Shown here piece by piece: positions 17,587-26,956 of a stretch of DNA of 64,000 nucleotides; position 1 is the first letter of the stretch; each line of letters begins with the position of its first letter. A model generated the notes under the pieces. It saw only the letters and a program-made list of their open reading frames with translations, had not been told where the DNA came from and did not search any database. This stretch comes from Streptomyces sp. A012304 (GTDB taxonomy: Bacteria; Actinomycetota; Actinomycetes; Streptomycetales; Streptomycetaceae): positions 90,717-154,716 of the forward strand of contig NZ_BQUN01000034.1 of the NCBI RefSeq assembly GCF_026008495.1. The letters run 5' to 3'. The position numbers and the translations under genes are program-made.

Positions 17587-18189
17587 GACGAGGCGTCCTC
17601 TCTGTCGCGACGGCCCGCCCGGCCGGCGGGCCCGTCGACGGGCTGGCGGTGCCACTGTCGGGGGTCGTCCGGCGCGCGGGGACCGGCAAAGTCACCGGTC
17701 TCCCCGAAAGCCGACGGGACCGACGGCCCGCGAAGTCGCCCTGTCCGGCAGGTGGCCTGAGAAGGACCGCCGTCCCCACGAGCGGACCGGCCTGGCCGCC
17801 TGGGAGGGATCGCCGCACCACGGCCGGAGCGCGCGAGCGCCTTGAGAGGGACGGCCCTCCCACCACCCGACCGGACGAGCGCCATGACACCAACCGCCCT
17901 CCCACGACCCGCGCGGGCGAGCGCCTAGACGCAACCGGCCTCCCACCTCCCGGGCAAGCGAGCGCCTTGAGAGGGGCCGCCCTCCCACGACCGAGCAGGC
18001 GAGCGCCCTGAGAGGGACGCCTCCCACGGCCGGAACGGGCGAGCGCCTAGACGCAACCGGCCTCCCACCTCCCGGGCGAGCGAGCGCCTTGAGAGGGGTC
18101 GCTCTCCTGCGGGCGGAGTGGGCGGGCGCCTATCCTCGGCCGCGACCACGCGACAGCTGTCGCGCCGCCCGACAGCGGGGAGCAGGCCG
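17587..18189. other. 603-bp intergenic region dominated by tandem repeats
   Basis: No convincing gene is present between the polyester hydrolase start (17586, minus) and the PucR regulator start (18190, plus). The first 160 bases should hold the hydrolase promoter, but no clear -10/-35 was recognised. The rest is occupied by the 41-bp repeat array annotated separately. Open frames crossing the array change repeat phase every unit, because 41 is not a multiple of three, and look non-coding. Confidence 0.7.
17751..18130 (+). repeat. imperfect 41-bp tandem repeat array, about 9 units
   Basis: Units start near 17751, 17792, 17833, 17875, 17917, 17958, 17999, 18039 and 18080, with a partial one at 18121. 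Seven carry the core GCGAGCGCC or a close variant, followed about 20 bases on by CCTCCCAC; the two leftmost are degenerate. Two subtypes are visible after the core: TAGACGCAAC (units at 17917 and 18039, nearly identical over 41 bp) and TTGAGAGGG or CTGAGAGGG (17833, 17958, 17999, 18080). This hints at a three-unit higher-order duplication of 122 bp. The array ends about 60 bp before the PucR regulator start. Confidence 0.85.
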
Positions 18190-19839
18190 GTGACCGAGGA
18201 GCCCGAACCGCCGGCGGGCGGCACGCCGGCCGCGACGCTGCGGTCGTTGCTGGCCTTCGAGGACGGCGACGCGCTGCGCCTGCTGTGCGCGCCCGCGTCC
18301 CCCGACGTCGTCGTGCGCCGGGTCGCCGTCGGGGCGGACGACCTGACACCCCGCCAGGACGGCACCCTGTTGCTGGCGGTGGGGGCGGCCCCCGACGCGG
18401 CGACCGTGCGGGAGGCGGCCCGGCAGGGCGCGTGCGCCGTGGTCCTGGGCGACGCGGGTCCGGCCGGCGCGGACGTGGTGGCGGCGGCCCGGGAGACCGG
18501 GGTGGCGCTGCTCGCCCGCGCCGAGGGCACCGACTGGGCGCAGACGGCCGCGCTGCTCAGGTCGGCCCTGTCCTTTCTCGGCGCGGGTCACGCCGATCAC
18601 GCCGACGCGTCGCGCCATCCCGAGGCGATCCCGTCCCTGGCCGTGCTGGCGGCCCGGGTCGCCGGACAGGTGAGGGGGTCGATCACCATCGAGGACACGC
18701 GGTTGCGGGTGCTGGCCCACTCCGCGACCGGCCCCGGCGCCGATCCGCTGCGCCGGGCCGTCATCCTCGGCGGCCGGGTGCCCGAGTGGCGCGTCGCCGA
18801 GCTGCGCCGCAGCGGCCTCCTGCGCGCCCTGTGGACCTCACGGGACGTCATCTACCGGCCCGCCGACGGCGACACACCCGAACGGCTGGTCGTCGCGGTG
18901 CGCAGCGGGACGGAGGTCCTCGGGTCGATCTGGGCCGCCGCCGACGGCGCCGCACTGGCCCCGGACGCGGCCCGCCATCTGCGCACGGCCGCCGGACTGG
19001 CCGCCCCGCTCCTGGTGCGCGAGCGGCTGCGCGAGAGCGGTACGGCGCACCGCCGGGAGGCCGCGCTGCGCGGTCTGCTGCACGGACTCGGGGACCTGCG
19101 CACCCACGCCTGGTCGCTGGGTCTGTCGCCGGACGCGCCGTGCGCGGTGGTCGTGGCCGAACGGGCGGCCGGGGCCCGGGACGGCGACCGCTCTCTGGAC
19201 GTGCTGGTGCTGGAGCTGGCGGCGCACCGGCCCGGCACCGGCGTGCTGCGGGACGGCGACCGGCTGACGCTGCTGCTCACCGGTGCGGCGTCGGCCGCGG
19301 CCCACGAGGCCGCCGTGCGGGCCGTGGTCCGCGACCTGGACGCGGCGGTGTCGTCGCTGCCCGACGGTGGGCCGGTGTGGCTGGGCGTCGGGCCGGTCGT
19401 CCCGCCGGAGCGGGCGGCGCGGTCGCACGAGCGGGCCGCGCTGGTCGTCAGGGCGCTGCGGGAGCGGGAGGCGCGGGCGCTCGCCGGGGGCGACTCCCGG
19501 CCGCCGCGGTGGGCGGACTCCGCCGGGGTGGGCGCGTCGGTGGAGGTGCTGCGGATCCTGGACGCGGTGCGTCCGCTCTGGGAGTCCGGCGCCGGCCCGG
19601 TCCACGACCTGATCCGCGCCGACCTCGCCGCCGGCGGCGACCTCGTGCGGACGCTCGCGGCGTACCTCGACGCCGGGGGCGACGTACCGGCGGCGGCCCG
19701 GCGTCTCACCGTGCACCCCAACACCCTGCGCTACCGGCTCGCCCGCGTCCGCGACCGCCACGGCGTGGACCCGGACGACCCCGACACACGCCTGCTGCTG
19801 ACCCTCGCGACCCGGCTCGTCCTTCCCCCGGCGCTGTGA
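18190..19839 (+). CDS. PucR family transcriptional regulator
   Basis: A 549-residue regulator with an N-terminal purine-catabolism PucR-like domain (about residues 10-125, with VRRVAVGADDLTPRQDGTLL), a central GGDEF-like/CdaR domain (about 280-430), and a C-terminal HTH_30 with VPAAARRLTVHPNTLRYRLA near residues 500-520. These proteins activate or repress catabolic genes in response to metabolites. GTG 18190 follows GGGGAG; a GTG at 18118 is also open, but it would lie in the repeat array. The gene is 157 bp upstream of the decarboxylase gene on the same strand and divergent from the polyester hydrolase, so either could be a target. Confidence 0.85.
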   Translation: MTEEPEPPAGGTPAATLRSLLAFEDGDALRLLCAPASPDVVVRRVAVGADDLTPRQDGTLLLAVGAAPDAATVREAARQGACAVVLGDAGPAGADVVAAARETGVALLARAEGTDWAQTAALLRSALSFLGAGHADHADASRHPEAIPSLAVLAARVAGQVRGSITIEDTRLRVLAHSATGPGADPLRRAVILGGRVPEWRVAELRRSGLLRALWTSRDVIYRPADGDTPERLVVAVRSGTEVLGSIWAAADGAALAPDAARHLRTAAGLAAPLLVRERLRESGTAHRREAALRGLLHGLGDLRTHAWSLGLSPDAPCAVVVAERAAGARDGDRSLDVLVLELAAHRPGTGVLRDGDRLTLLLTGAASAAAHEAAVRAVVRDLDAAVSSLPDGGPVWLGVGPVVPPERAARSHERAALVVRALREREARALAGGDSRPPRWADSAGVGASVEVLRILDAVRPLWESGAGPVHDLIRADLAAGGDLVRTLAAYLDAGGDVPAAARRLTVHPNTLRYRLARVRDRHGVDPDDPDTRLLLTLATRLVLPPAL

Positions 19840-19996
19840 GAACCGTCCGCCTTCCCGCGAGGACTGTGCGTGGGTACGAAGAGTGCGGTGGATTTTGTGG
19901 GGGACTCCAAAGACGGAGGGACCGGCTCCGGGTGACGCTGGAGTCACCGCCCGGGCCCGGCGGTGCCCTGACGCAGCTCACGAAGGAGACCAGGAC

Positions 19997-21355
19997 GTGT
20001 TGCTTCCCACCGAGAAACCGACCCCGGCCGCCGCCTCCCGTGTCGCACCCGCCGTCCGCCAGGCCGTCGCGGAGGGCCTGCTGAGCGAGGACCGGCCGCT
20101 GGCCGGGTTCGTCGACGTGCCGGGCGTGCGCGAGAGCGTCGCCGCGCTGCACGCGGCTTTCGCCGATGTCCCGGACGTGCTGCACGCCTTCGCCGCCAAG
20201 GCCTGCCCGCTCGTGCCGGTGCTGCGGCTGCTCCGCGACGCCGGGATGGGCTGCGAGGTGGCGAGCCCCGGCGAGCTGTGGCTCGCGCTGGACGCCGGGT
20301 TCGACCCGGCGCGCATCGTGCTGGACTCGCCGGCCAAGACCCGGCAGGAGATCCGCGAGGCCCTGGCCCTCGGTGTGGCGGTCAACGCCGACAACCTCGA
20401 CGAGCTGGAGCGGATCGACGCCCTGCGCCCGGCCGGCTGCGCGTCGGTCCTCGGGCTGCGGGTCAACCCGCAGGTCGGCGCCGGGGCGATCGAGGCGATG
20501 AGCACCGCCACCGCGCACTCCAAGTTCGGCGTGGCGCTGCGCGACCCCGGCGCCCGCGAGCGCGTCGTCGAGGCCTTCGTACGGCGGCCGTGGCTGACCC
20601 GGCTGCACGGGCACGTCGGCTCCCAGGGCTGCCCCCTCCCCCTGATCGCCGAGGGGCTCGCGGCCCTGCACACGCTGGCCGAGGAGATCAACGCACGCGT
20701 CGGCCACCGCCAGGTCACCAGCCTCGACCTGGGAGGCGGGCTGCCGGTGAACTTCGCCGACGACACGGTCAGCCCGACGTACGCCGACTACGTCGCCGCG
20801 CTCACCGCCGCCGAGCCGGCCCTGCTGGACGGCCGCTACCGGCTGGTCACCGAGTTCGGCCGCTCCCTGCTCGCCAAGAACGGCTTCCTCGCGGCGCGCG
20901 TCGAGTACGTCAAGGACGCCGGCGGCCGGCGCGTCGCGGTCACCCACGCCGGCGCGAACGTCGCCACCCGCACGGTGTTCATGCCGCAGGCCTGGCCCCT
21001 GCGGGTGAGCGCGTACGGCCCCGACGGCACGCCCAAGCAGGCGGCCCTCCTGCGGCAGGACGTCGCCGGGCCCTGCTGCTTCTCCGGAGACGTCGTGGCG
21101 CACGACCGGGCGCTGCCCGAACTCGCCGAGGGCGACTGGGTCGTCCTCCACGACACGGGCGCCTACTACTTCTCGGCGCCCTGGTCGTACAACAGCCTGC
21201 CCCGGCCCGCCGTGTACGGCTGTCTGCCGCGCGACGGGCGCGTGCTGTTCGCCACCGTGCGGCCGGCGCAGACGGTGCGGGAGATCTCCGTGGAGAGCGG
21301 ACTGGCCCGGGCGGACGCGCTGCTGACCGGGTTCGCGGTCCCGTCCGTGCCCTGA
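19997..21355 (+). CDS. type III PLP-dependent decarboxylase (diaminopimelate decarboxylase-like)
   Basis: A 452-residue alanine-racemase-fold decarboxylase. Lys68 (HAFAAKACP) is the expected PLP Schiff-base lysine. HGHVGSQ, SLDLGGGLPV and TEFGRSL are the phosphate and substrate loops, and CCFSGDVV plus DTGAYYF supply the C-terminal active-site Cys and Tyr. This matches diaminopimelate or ornithine/arginine-type decarboxylases, but the context has no lysine-pathway gene, so it may be a paralogue acting on another D- or meso-amino acid. GTG 19997 follows GAAGGAG. The leader from 19840 contains TTTGTGGGGGACTCCAAAG, with TTTG/CAAA ends, a possible regulatory site. Confidence 0.8.
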   Translation: MLLPTEKPTPAAASRVAPAVRQAVAEGLLSEDRPLAGFVDVPGVRESVAALHAAFADVPDVLHAFAAKACPLVPVLRLLRDAGMGCEVASPGELWLALDAGFDPARIVLDSPAKTRQEIREALALGVAVNADNLDELERIDALRPAGCASVLGLRVNPQVGAGAIEAMSTATAHSKFGVALRDPGARERVVEAFVRRPWLTRLHGHVGSQGCPLPLIAEGLAALHTLAEEINARVGHRQVTSLDLGGGLPVNFADDTVSPTYADYVAALTAAEPALLDGRYRLVTEFGRSLLAKNGFLAARVEYVKDAGGRRVAVTHAGANVATRTVFMPQAWPLRVSAYGPDGTPKQAALLRQDVAGPCCFSGDVVAHDRALPELAEGDWVVLHDTGAYYFSAPWSYNSLPRPAVYGCLPRDGRVLFATVRPAQTVREISVESGLARADALLTGFAVPSVP

Positions 21356-21425
21356 CGGCGTTCGCCAGGCATCAACGGCGCGAATCGGAGCACCCGGAAC
21401 CCGTCGTCTGACGAGGAGAGTTTCC

Positions 21426-21632
21426 GTGCTCTGGGTCGCCGTACTCCTGTTGCCGGCGTTGTCCGTCCTGCTCGTGGTCCTGGACCGCGTGGAGGACCTG
21501 TTGTTCGGTCCCGCCCCGGCCAGGCGCCGGCACGCCGCCGTGCGCAGGCGGCATCTGCGTCTGGTGCGCGGTGGCGCCGAGAGCGGGGAGCCGGTCCCCG
21601 ACGAGGGCCGGTCTCGGCCCCGGGCGGCCTGA
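21426..21632 (+). CDS. small single-span membrane protein
   Basis: A 68-residue protein with one hydrophobic helix at residues 2-20 (LWVAVLLLPALSVLLVVLD), an acidic turn DRVEDL, and a strongly basic cytoplasmic tail (ARRRHAAVRRRHLRLVR). GTG 21426 follows GAGGAGAG at ideal distance, the best evidence that it is a real gene. It starts 70 bp after the decarboxylase stop and may be co-transcribed. Its function is unknown. Confidence 0.65.
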   Translation: MLWVAVLLLPALSVLLVVLDRVEDLLFGPAPARRRHAAVRRRHLRLVRGGAESGEPVPDEGRSRPRAA

Positions 21633-21740
21633 CCGGCCCCTGGCTCCCCCTTGGCGCCGTCCGTGTGCGAGGCTCGCTCACGGACGGCGCCGCTCACGGC
21701 GTCGGCCGTCACCCCGACCGGCCAAGGGAGAGTCAGCGAC

Positions 21741-22631
21741 ATGCGCATCGGTCTGCTCGGCACCGGCCCGTGGGCGCGGATGGTCCACGCGCCCGTCCTG
21801 GCCACGCACGATGATCTGGACTTCGCGGGGGTGTGGGGCCGTCGCCCCGCCGCCGCCAAGGAACTGGCCGACCGTCACGGCACCCGGTCCTACGACGACG
21901 TCGACGCCCTGCTGGCGGAGGTGGACGCGGTCGCCGTGGCGCTGCCGCCGGACGTGCAGGCGGAGCTGGCGGTGCGGGCCGCCGCGGCCGGCTGTCATCT
22001 GCTGCTGGACAAGCCGCTCGCCGCGACGGTGGCGGGGGCGCGGGAGGTGGCGCGGGCGGTCCGGGATGCGGGCGTGGCGTCGGTGGTCTTCTTCACCACC
22101 CGCTTCCTGCCGGAGCCCGACGCGTGGATCGCCGAACAGGCGGGTGCGGGAAAGTGGTTCACGGGCCACGCGCAGTGGCTGGGGGCGGTCTTCTCGGACG
22201 ACGGCGACAGCCCGTTCGCGACCCCGTGGCGGCGGGAGAAGGGCGCGCTGTGGGACGTGGGCCCGCACGCGCTGTCGGTGCTGCTGCCGGTCCTGGGCGA
22301 CGTACGCCGGGTCGCGGCCGCGGTGCGGGGGCCGGGCGACACCTCGCACCTGGTGCTGGACCATGTCGGGGGTGCCTCCAGCACCCTGACGCTCAGTCTG
22401 ACGGCCCCGTCCTCGGCGGCCGGCGCGGCCGTCGAGTTCCGGGGCGGGGCGGGGGTGACGCGGCTGCCGGAGAGCGCCTCGAACGCCGCCGACGCCCTGG
22501 CCCGGGCCGCGGACGCGTTGCGCGCCGCGGCCCGGGACGGCTCTCCGCACGCCTGCGACGCCGCCTTCGGCCTGCGCGTCACCGAGATACTCGCCGAGGC
22601 CGAGGGCCTGTTGGCCGCCGGCACCGGCTGA
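21741..22631 (+). CDS. Gfo/Idh/MocA family oxidoreductase
   Basis: A 296-residue NAD(P)-dependent oxidoreductase. The Rossmann motif RIGLLGTGPWARMVHAP is at the N-terminus and LLLDKPLA (EKP-like, with Asp replacing Glu) carries the usual catalytic Lys. The C-terminal alpha/beta domain includes WDVGPHALSVLLP with a likely active-site His. Relatives oxidise sugars, inositols or their phosphates. The ATG at 21741 follows AAGGGAG. It is convergent with the small membrane protein gene ending at 22650. The substrate is unknown. Confidence 0.85.
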   Translation: MRIGLLGTGPWARMVHAPVLATHDDLDFAGVWGRRPAAAKELADRHGTRSYDDVDALLAEVDAVAVALPPDVQAELAVRAAAAGCHLLLDKPLAATVAGAREVARAVRDAGVASVVFFTTRFLPEPDAWIAEQAGAGKWFTGHAQWLGAVFSDDGDSPFATPWRREKGALWDVGPHALSVLLPVLGDVRRVAAAVRGPGDTSHLVLDHVGGASSTLTLSLTAPSSAAGAAVEFRGGAGVTRLPESASNAADALARAADALRAAARDGSPHACDAAFGLRVTEILAEAEGLLAAGTG

Positions 22632-22649
22632 GTACGGGCGCGCGCCGGC

Positions 22650-22934
22650 TCAGGCGTGCCGGTGCCGGTGCGTGCGCCGGTTGCCGGTGACGGCCCGGTA
22701 GAGCACGAGCAGGATCAGCGAGCCGACGACCGCGGCGACCCAGGTGGACAGATCGAAGAAGCCGTCGATCGAGTCCACCCCGAAGATCACCTTGCCCAGG
22801 AAGCCGCCGAGCAGCCCCCCGGCGATGCCGATGAGCATGGTGACGAGGGCGCCTCCCGGGTCCTTCCCCGGCAGCAGCAGCTTGGCGATGGCACCGGCGA
22901 GCAGGCCTATCAGAATCCAGGCGATGATGCCCAC
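22650..22934 (-). CDS. GlsB/YeaQ/YmgE family stress-response membrane protein
   Basis: A 94-residue protein with three hydrophobic helices and the family's glycine-rich pattern (IIAWILIGLLAGAIAKLLLPG, GIAGGLLGGFLG, VVGSLILLVLYRAV). Members are small integral membrane proteins linked to general stress responses; the mechanism is unknown. GTG 22934 follows GAGGAGG. Upstream, at about 22950-22980, a short direct repeat GTCGGAAATCCGGT / GTCGGAAAATCCGGT may be part of its promoter region. Confidence 0.88.
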   Translation of the reverse strand: MGIIAWILIGLLAGAIAKLLLPGKDPGGALVTMLIGIAGGLLGGFLGKVIFGVDSIDGFFDLSTWVAAVVGSLILLVLYRAVTGNRRTHRHRHA

Positions 22935-23115
22935 GATTCCTCCTCTCTCCGTCGGAAATCCGGTGTCGGAAAATCCGGTACGCCTTCCGAATGCACGCAC
23001 ACGGCGTCCGCAAACCACCGAAGTGCGCGACGCGGCTGACGGATTCCGGGCCGCACCGCCTCCCGCTCGTCCGGTGCGCGTCCAGGTCGCCCTCCCGCGG
23101 GGCGGGTTCAGCAGG

Positions 23116-24003
23116 TCACTCGAACTCGAAATGGGCCCTTTCCCGCACGACGGGGTACCCCGCCTCGGTGAAGTGGGCGGCCATCGGGAAGTTGCCCCGG
23201 TCCGTGGCGGCGGCGATGAACTCGGCGCCCCGTTCGACCAGGAAGTGGGTGCACTCGGCGAGGAGGTCGTAGGCGTAGCCGTGGCCGCGGTGTTCGGGCA
23301 GGACGCCGATGAAGCCGACGCACGGGCCGGAGGGGTTGTGGGCCGGGATGTGGATGCCGGCGAGGTCGCCGTCCGGGGTGCGGGCGATCTGCCACCACTC
23401 GCGGGGCGACGGGCACCAGCGGAAGAAGTCCAGCTCCTCCTGGGCGGCCAGGTCGAGGCCGCCCTTCCCGATGGCCTTGCGCGCGTGGGCGTCGAGGGTC
23501 ACGGAGTGGATGCGGCGCAGCGCGTCGAAGAACACCGCGTCGTCCGGTTCGGCGGCGAAGGTGAGGCGGCCGGGCCGTTCCGGCAGACCGCACTCGGGGG
23601 TCCAGCGGTAGACCAGGCGCTCCACCCACAGCCGTTGGCCGGCGGCGCGGGCGGCGGCGAAGCGGGCCTCGGCGGCGGCGTGCCGGACGGGGTCCTCGCG
23701 CCAGCCGGCGGGCAGGACCAGCTGGAGGCCGGTCTTCCAGGGCGCGGTGCGCAGGAGTTCGGCGCCGGCCTCCTCCTCGCCGTCGGCGAAGTCGAACCAC
23801 TCGGCGCTGAGCGGTTCGGTGTCGTCGGGTCCGCCCCACCAGGCGGCGCGGGCGACGACCCGGCCGTCGCGCAGGGCGACCCGCTTCCAGTCGGGGCGGT
23901 AGGTGGCGTTCTTGAACGCCTCGGCGGCGTCCAGCGGGTCGGGCAGGGTGTCGAACAGGTGGGCGTCGCTCTCGTCGAGCGCGCGGACGACCAGATCGGT
24001 CAC
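23116..24003 (-). CDS. GNAT family N-acetyltransferase
   Basis: A 295-residue protein with a C-terminal GNAT domain. FIGVLPEHRGHGYAYDLL (about residues 228-245) is motif A with the acetyl-CoA pyrophosphate loop (here HRGHGY), and DRGNFPMAAHFTEAGY is motif B. The N-terminal half is a second, divergent GNAT-like fold. It should acetylate a small molecule or protein from acetyl-CoA; the acceptor is unknown. GTG 24003 follows GGAGGAA. The open frame runs far upstream inside the MMPL gene shadow and is not used. Confidence 0.82.
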   Translation of the reverse strand: MTDLVVRALDESDAHLFDTLPDPLDAAEAFKNATYRPDWKRVALRDGRVVARAAWWGGPDDTEPLSAEWFDFADGEEEAGAELLRTAPWKTGLQLVLPAGWREDPVRHAAAEARFAAARAAGQRLWVERLVYRWTPECGLPERPGRLTFAAEPDDAVFFDALRRIHSVTLDAHARKAIGKGGLDLAAQEELDFFRWCPSPREWWQIARTPDGDLAGIHIPAHNPSGPCVGFIGVLPEHRGHGYAYDLLAECTHFLVERGAEFIAAATDRGNFPMAAHFTEAGYPVVRERAHFEFE

Positions 24004-24149
24004 GGATTCCTCCGGGACGCGAAAGCGGTGGCGCTCCCGGGCGGTCGGACGCGAGGTCAGACGCGGCACGCCGGGGTCACGGTGAGGGAGCGCGAGGGAC
24101 AGGGCGACTGCATGGCGCTCACCTCCTTCCGTGAGTCTCGGGCGTGCCG

Positions 24150-26438
24150 TCAGACCGTAGCGGTGCCGTCGCCGGAGCGTCCACCGGTTTTCCCGGCGGC
24201 CGCTCCAGCGGCCTTCCCCTCCCCTTCCGCGTCGATGCGCGGCAGCAGCCTGTCCAGCCACCGGGGCGTCCACCAGGCGTGCCGGCCGAGCAGTGTCATC
24301 ACGGCCGGCACCATCAGCAGCCGGACGACGGTGGCGTCGATGAGGACGCTGACCGCGAGGCCGAGACCGAGCATCTTGACGACGATGTTGTCGCTGACGA
24401 CGAACGCCGCGAAGACGCTCACCATGATCAGCGCCGCGCAGGTGATGACCCGGGCGGTGATCTCCAGGGCGTGGGCGACCGAGGCCTTGGCGTCGCCGGT
24501 GCGCAGCCAGGCCTCGTGGACGCGGGAGAGCAGGAAGATCTCGTAGTCCATGCTCAGGCCGAAGATGATCGCGAACATCATCATCGGCACATAGCTCTCG
24601 ATGGGCACCTCGCCCGAGACGCCCAGCGCCGGCCCGCCCCAGCCCCACTGGAAGACGGCGACGACGACGCCGTAGGAGGCGGTGATCGACAGGACGTTGA
24701 GGACGGCCGCCTTGACGGCGACGAGGAGGCCGCGGAAGACGGCGAGGATGATCAGGAAGGCGAGGGCGACGACGACACCGATGATCAGCGGCAGCCGGCC
24801 GGCGACGATGTCCCGGAAGTCGACCTGGGCGGCGGTGGTGCCGGTGACGTAGCCCTCGGCGTCGTAGCCGGACAGCGCGTCGGGCAGGGTGTCGTCGACC
24901 AGGCGGTTGGTGAGGTCGGTGGTGGTGGCGCTCTGCGGGGACTCGGTGGAGTAGACGGTGGCGGTCAGGACGTCGCCGTCCTGGGTCGGTGTGAGCGGGG
25001 TGACGGTGGCCGCGTCCTGTACGGCGTTCAGGGTCTGCTGCGCCTTCGAGGAGAGGTCGTCGCGCTGGTCGGCGGGGACGTCGCTCTGGTCGATGACGAC
25101 GGTGAGGGGCCCGTTGGAGCCGGGGCCGAATGCGTCGGTCATCAGGTCGTAGGCGCGCCGGTCGGTGAAGGACGTCGGGTCGGCGCCGTCGCCGATGTGC
25201 CCGAGCTGGATGGAGAGGACGGGAACGGCGAGGACGGCGACGGTGGCGACGCCCGCGGCCAGGTAGCGCAGCGGATGCCGTTCCACGCGCTGTGCGTAGC
25301 GGTGCCAGGTGCCCCGTGGTGCGGCGCCGGGCTCGGTGTCGCCCTCGGCGACGGGGCGGCGCACCCGGTAGCGGTCGATGCGCCGGCCGACGAGCCCGAG
25401 CAGCGCGGGCACGAGGGTGAGGGCGCCGAGCACGGCCGAGACGACGGTGACGGCGGCGGCGAGCCCCAGCTTGCCGATGAAGCTCACGCCGGACGCGTAC
25501 AGACCGGCCAGCGCGATGATCACCGTGCAGCCGGAGACGAGGACGGCCCGTCCGCTGGTGGCGGTGGCGTGCCCGGCGGCGTCCGCCGGGTCGGCGCCGT
25601 CCATGAGGCCCTGCCGGTGGCGGGTGATCAGGAACAGGGCGTAGTCGATGCCGACGCCCAGTCCGATCATGGTGGCGAGGGTCGGTGAGACGGTCGCGAA
25701 GGTGAAGGCGGCGGCGAGCAGACCGAGGCAGGCGAGGCCGCCGACGACGCCGAGCAGCGCGGTCAGCAGGGGCAGTCCGGCGGCGATGACACTGCCGAAG
25801 CCGACGAGCAGGACGACGATCGCGACGGCGAAGCCGATCAGTTCGCTGACCCGGTCGTCGGGCGCGGGCCGGGCCAGTTCGCCGAGGGGCCCGCCGTACT
25901 CGACGTCGGCGCCGGCCGCGCGCAGCGGTTGGACGGCGTCGTCGACGCCGTCGAGGTAGCCGTCGCCGAGGGTGGAGGGCTGGACGTCGAAGCGGACGGT
26001 GATGTAGCCGGTCCTCCCGTCGCCGGAGAGCGGGCCGACCTTCGACGAGGTCTGCGTCAGCGGATTCTGGACGGCCAGCACATGCGGGAGTTTCTCCAGG
26101 TCGCCGACGGTGGTGGACATCTGTGTGCCGAGCGCGGCGAGGGACTCGTCGGCGTCGTGCAGGACGATCTGGCTGCTGTAGCCGCCGGCCTGCGGGTCGT
26201 GCTCCTTCAGTACGTCGAGACCCCGCTCGGACTGTGTGCCCGGCAGGGAGAAGTCGTCGGAGTAGGTCCCGCCGTGCAGGTGGTTCAGTGTCTGGAGCGC
26301 CGCGAGGACGACCAGCCAGGCGACGACGACGATCACGCAGTGGCGGGCGCACCACGCGCCGAGCCGCCGCAGCCCCCCGCCCCCGCGTTCCCCCGCTGCC
26401 GCCCCCGCTCCCCCTTCGTCGGCGTCGCTGGTGTCCAT
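24150..26438 (-). CDS. MMPL family RND transporter
   Basis: A 762-residue membrane transporter of the actinobacterial MMPL type. It has an N-terminal helix ([15 protein letters not shown]), a large extracytoplasmic domain, a block of five helices with [18 protein letters not shown], then a second extracytoplasmic loop and a second five-helix block with [16 protein letters not shown]. The two (G/S)xDY motifs carry the proton-relay Asp-Tyr pairs. Relatives export lipids, siderophores or antibiotics by proton motive force. The ATG at 26438 begins [10 protein letters not shown]. No TetR gene or biosynthetic cluster is adjacent, so the substrate is unknown. Confidence 0.9.
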   Translation of the reverse strand: MDTSDADEGGAGAAAGERGGGGLRRLGAWCARHCVIVVVAWLVVLAALQTLNHLHGGTYSDDFSLPGTQSERGLDVLKEHDPQAGGYSSQIVLHDADESLAALGTQMSTTVGDLEKLPHVLAVQNPLTQTSSKVGPLSGDGRTGYITVRFDVQPSTLGDGYLDGVDDAVQPLRAAGADVEYGGPLGELARPAPDDRVSELIGFAVAIVVLLVGFGSVIAAGLPLLTALLGVVGGLACLGLLAAAFTFATVSPTLATMIGLGVGIDYALFLITRHRQGLMDGADPADAAGHATATSGRAVLVSGCTVIIALAGLYASGVSFIGKLGLAAAVTVVSAVLGALTLVPALLGLVGRRIDRYRVRRPVAEGDTEPGAAPRGTWHRYAQRVERHPLRYLAAGVATVAVLAVPVLSIQLGHIGDGADPTSFTDRRAYDLMTDAFGPGSNGPLTVVIDQSDVPADQRDDLSSKAQQTLNAVQDAATVTPLTPTQDGDVLTATVYSTESPQSATTTDLTNRLVDDTLPDALSGYDAEGYVTGTTAAQVDFRDIVAGRLPLIIGVVVALAFLIILAVFRGLLVAVKAAVLNVLSITASYGVVVAVFQWGWGGPALGVSGEVPIESYVPMMMFAIIFGLSMDYEIFLLSRVHEAWLRTGDAKASVAHALEITARVITCAALIMVSVFAAFVVSDNIVVKMLGLGLAVSVLIDATVVRLLMVPAVMTLLGRHAWWTPRWLDRLLPRIDAEGEGKAAGAAAGKTGGRSGDGTATV

Positions 26439-26683
26439 GACCTGGGCCTTTACTACCGCCGGATGGTTCGGGATCTTCCGATAAGGACCATTAGACGCTG
26501 TGGGGAGGATCCCGGCATCCCGGAGAACGGCCCTCGCGGGGGTTACGTCGCGGCTGCGGGCGGTACTCCTGGGCCGAGGGAGCGTCCGCCTCCGGATGCA
26601 GGGTGCGCTCCCGCGTTGAATGGTGTTAGTGGACCCGGTGACTGCACCGGGCCGAAGCAGCCCTCCGGACCGAGGAGCAGACC

Positions 26684-26890
26684 ATGACGACGTCACAGCC
26701 CGACGCCTCCCGGCCGAACCCCGACCGCGCCACCCCGGACAACCTGCTCCACACGCGCACCGGCACCGATGTGTCGCCGGAGGACATGGTCCTCGGCTCG
26801 GGCCGGGACCTCACTCCGCGCAACCTCGAATGGGCCCGGCGCAAGCTCGAGAAGGAGGGGCCGGAGGCGATCGAGAAGCTGCTGCCGTGA
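26684..26890 (+). CDS. small conserved streptomycete hypothetical protein
   Basis: A 68-residue soluble, charged protein ([15 protein letters not shown]... ending [19 protein letters not shown]). The second half, [20 protein letters not shown], is predicted helical. The ATG at 26684 follows GAGGAGCAG, and the divergent region from 26439 would hold its promoter. It precedes the sthA-type gene by 66 bp and could be co-transcribed. No function is recognised. Confidence 0.7.
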   Translation: MTTSQPDASRPNPDRATPDNLLHTRTGTDVSPEDMVLGSGRDLTPRNLEWARRKLEKEGPEAIEKLLP

Positions 26891-26956
26891 CCCGGTGACG
26901 GGCCGCCACGGGGTCACCCTTCCGAAGGGCGCCTTCGGGCTGTCAGACTGCGGAGG

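Noticed and set aside
17751..18130. The 41-bp repeats as a CRISPR array
   Set aside because: The units are continuous and variable with no unique spacers of constant length between identical repeats, and no cas gene is present.
17925..18530. Minus-strand open frame across the tandem repeats as a repeat protein
   Set aside because: The 41-bp period shifts frame at every unit, so the peptide is not periodic, and no ribosome binding site was found. It overlaps the PucR gene.
24004..26355. N-terminal extension of the GNAT frame
   Set aside because: It is out of frame with and antiparallel in content to the MMPL coding frame; GTG 24003 has a good ribosome binding site.
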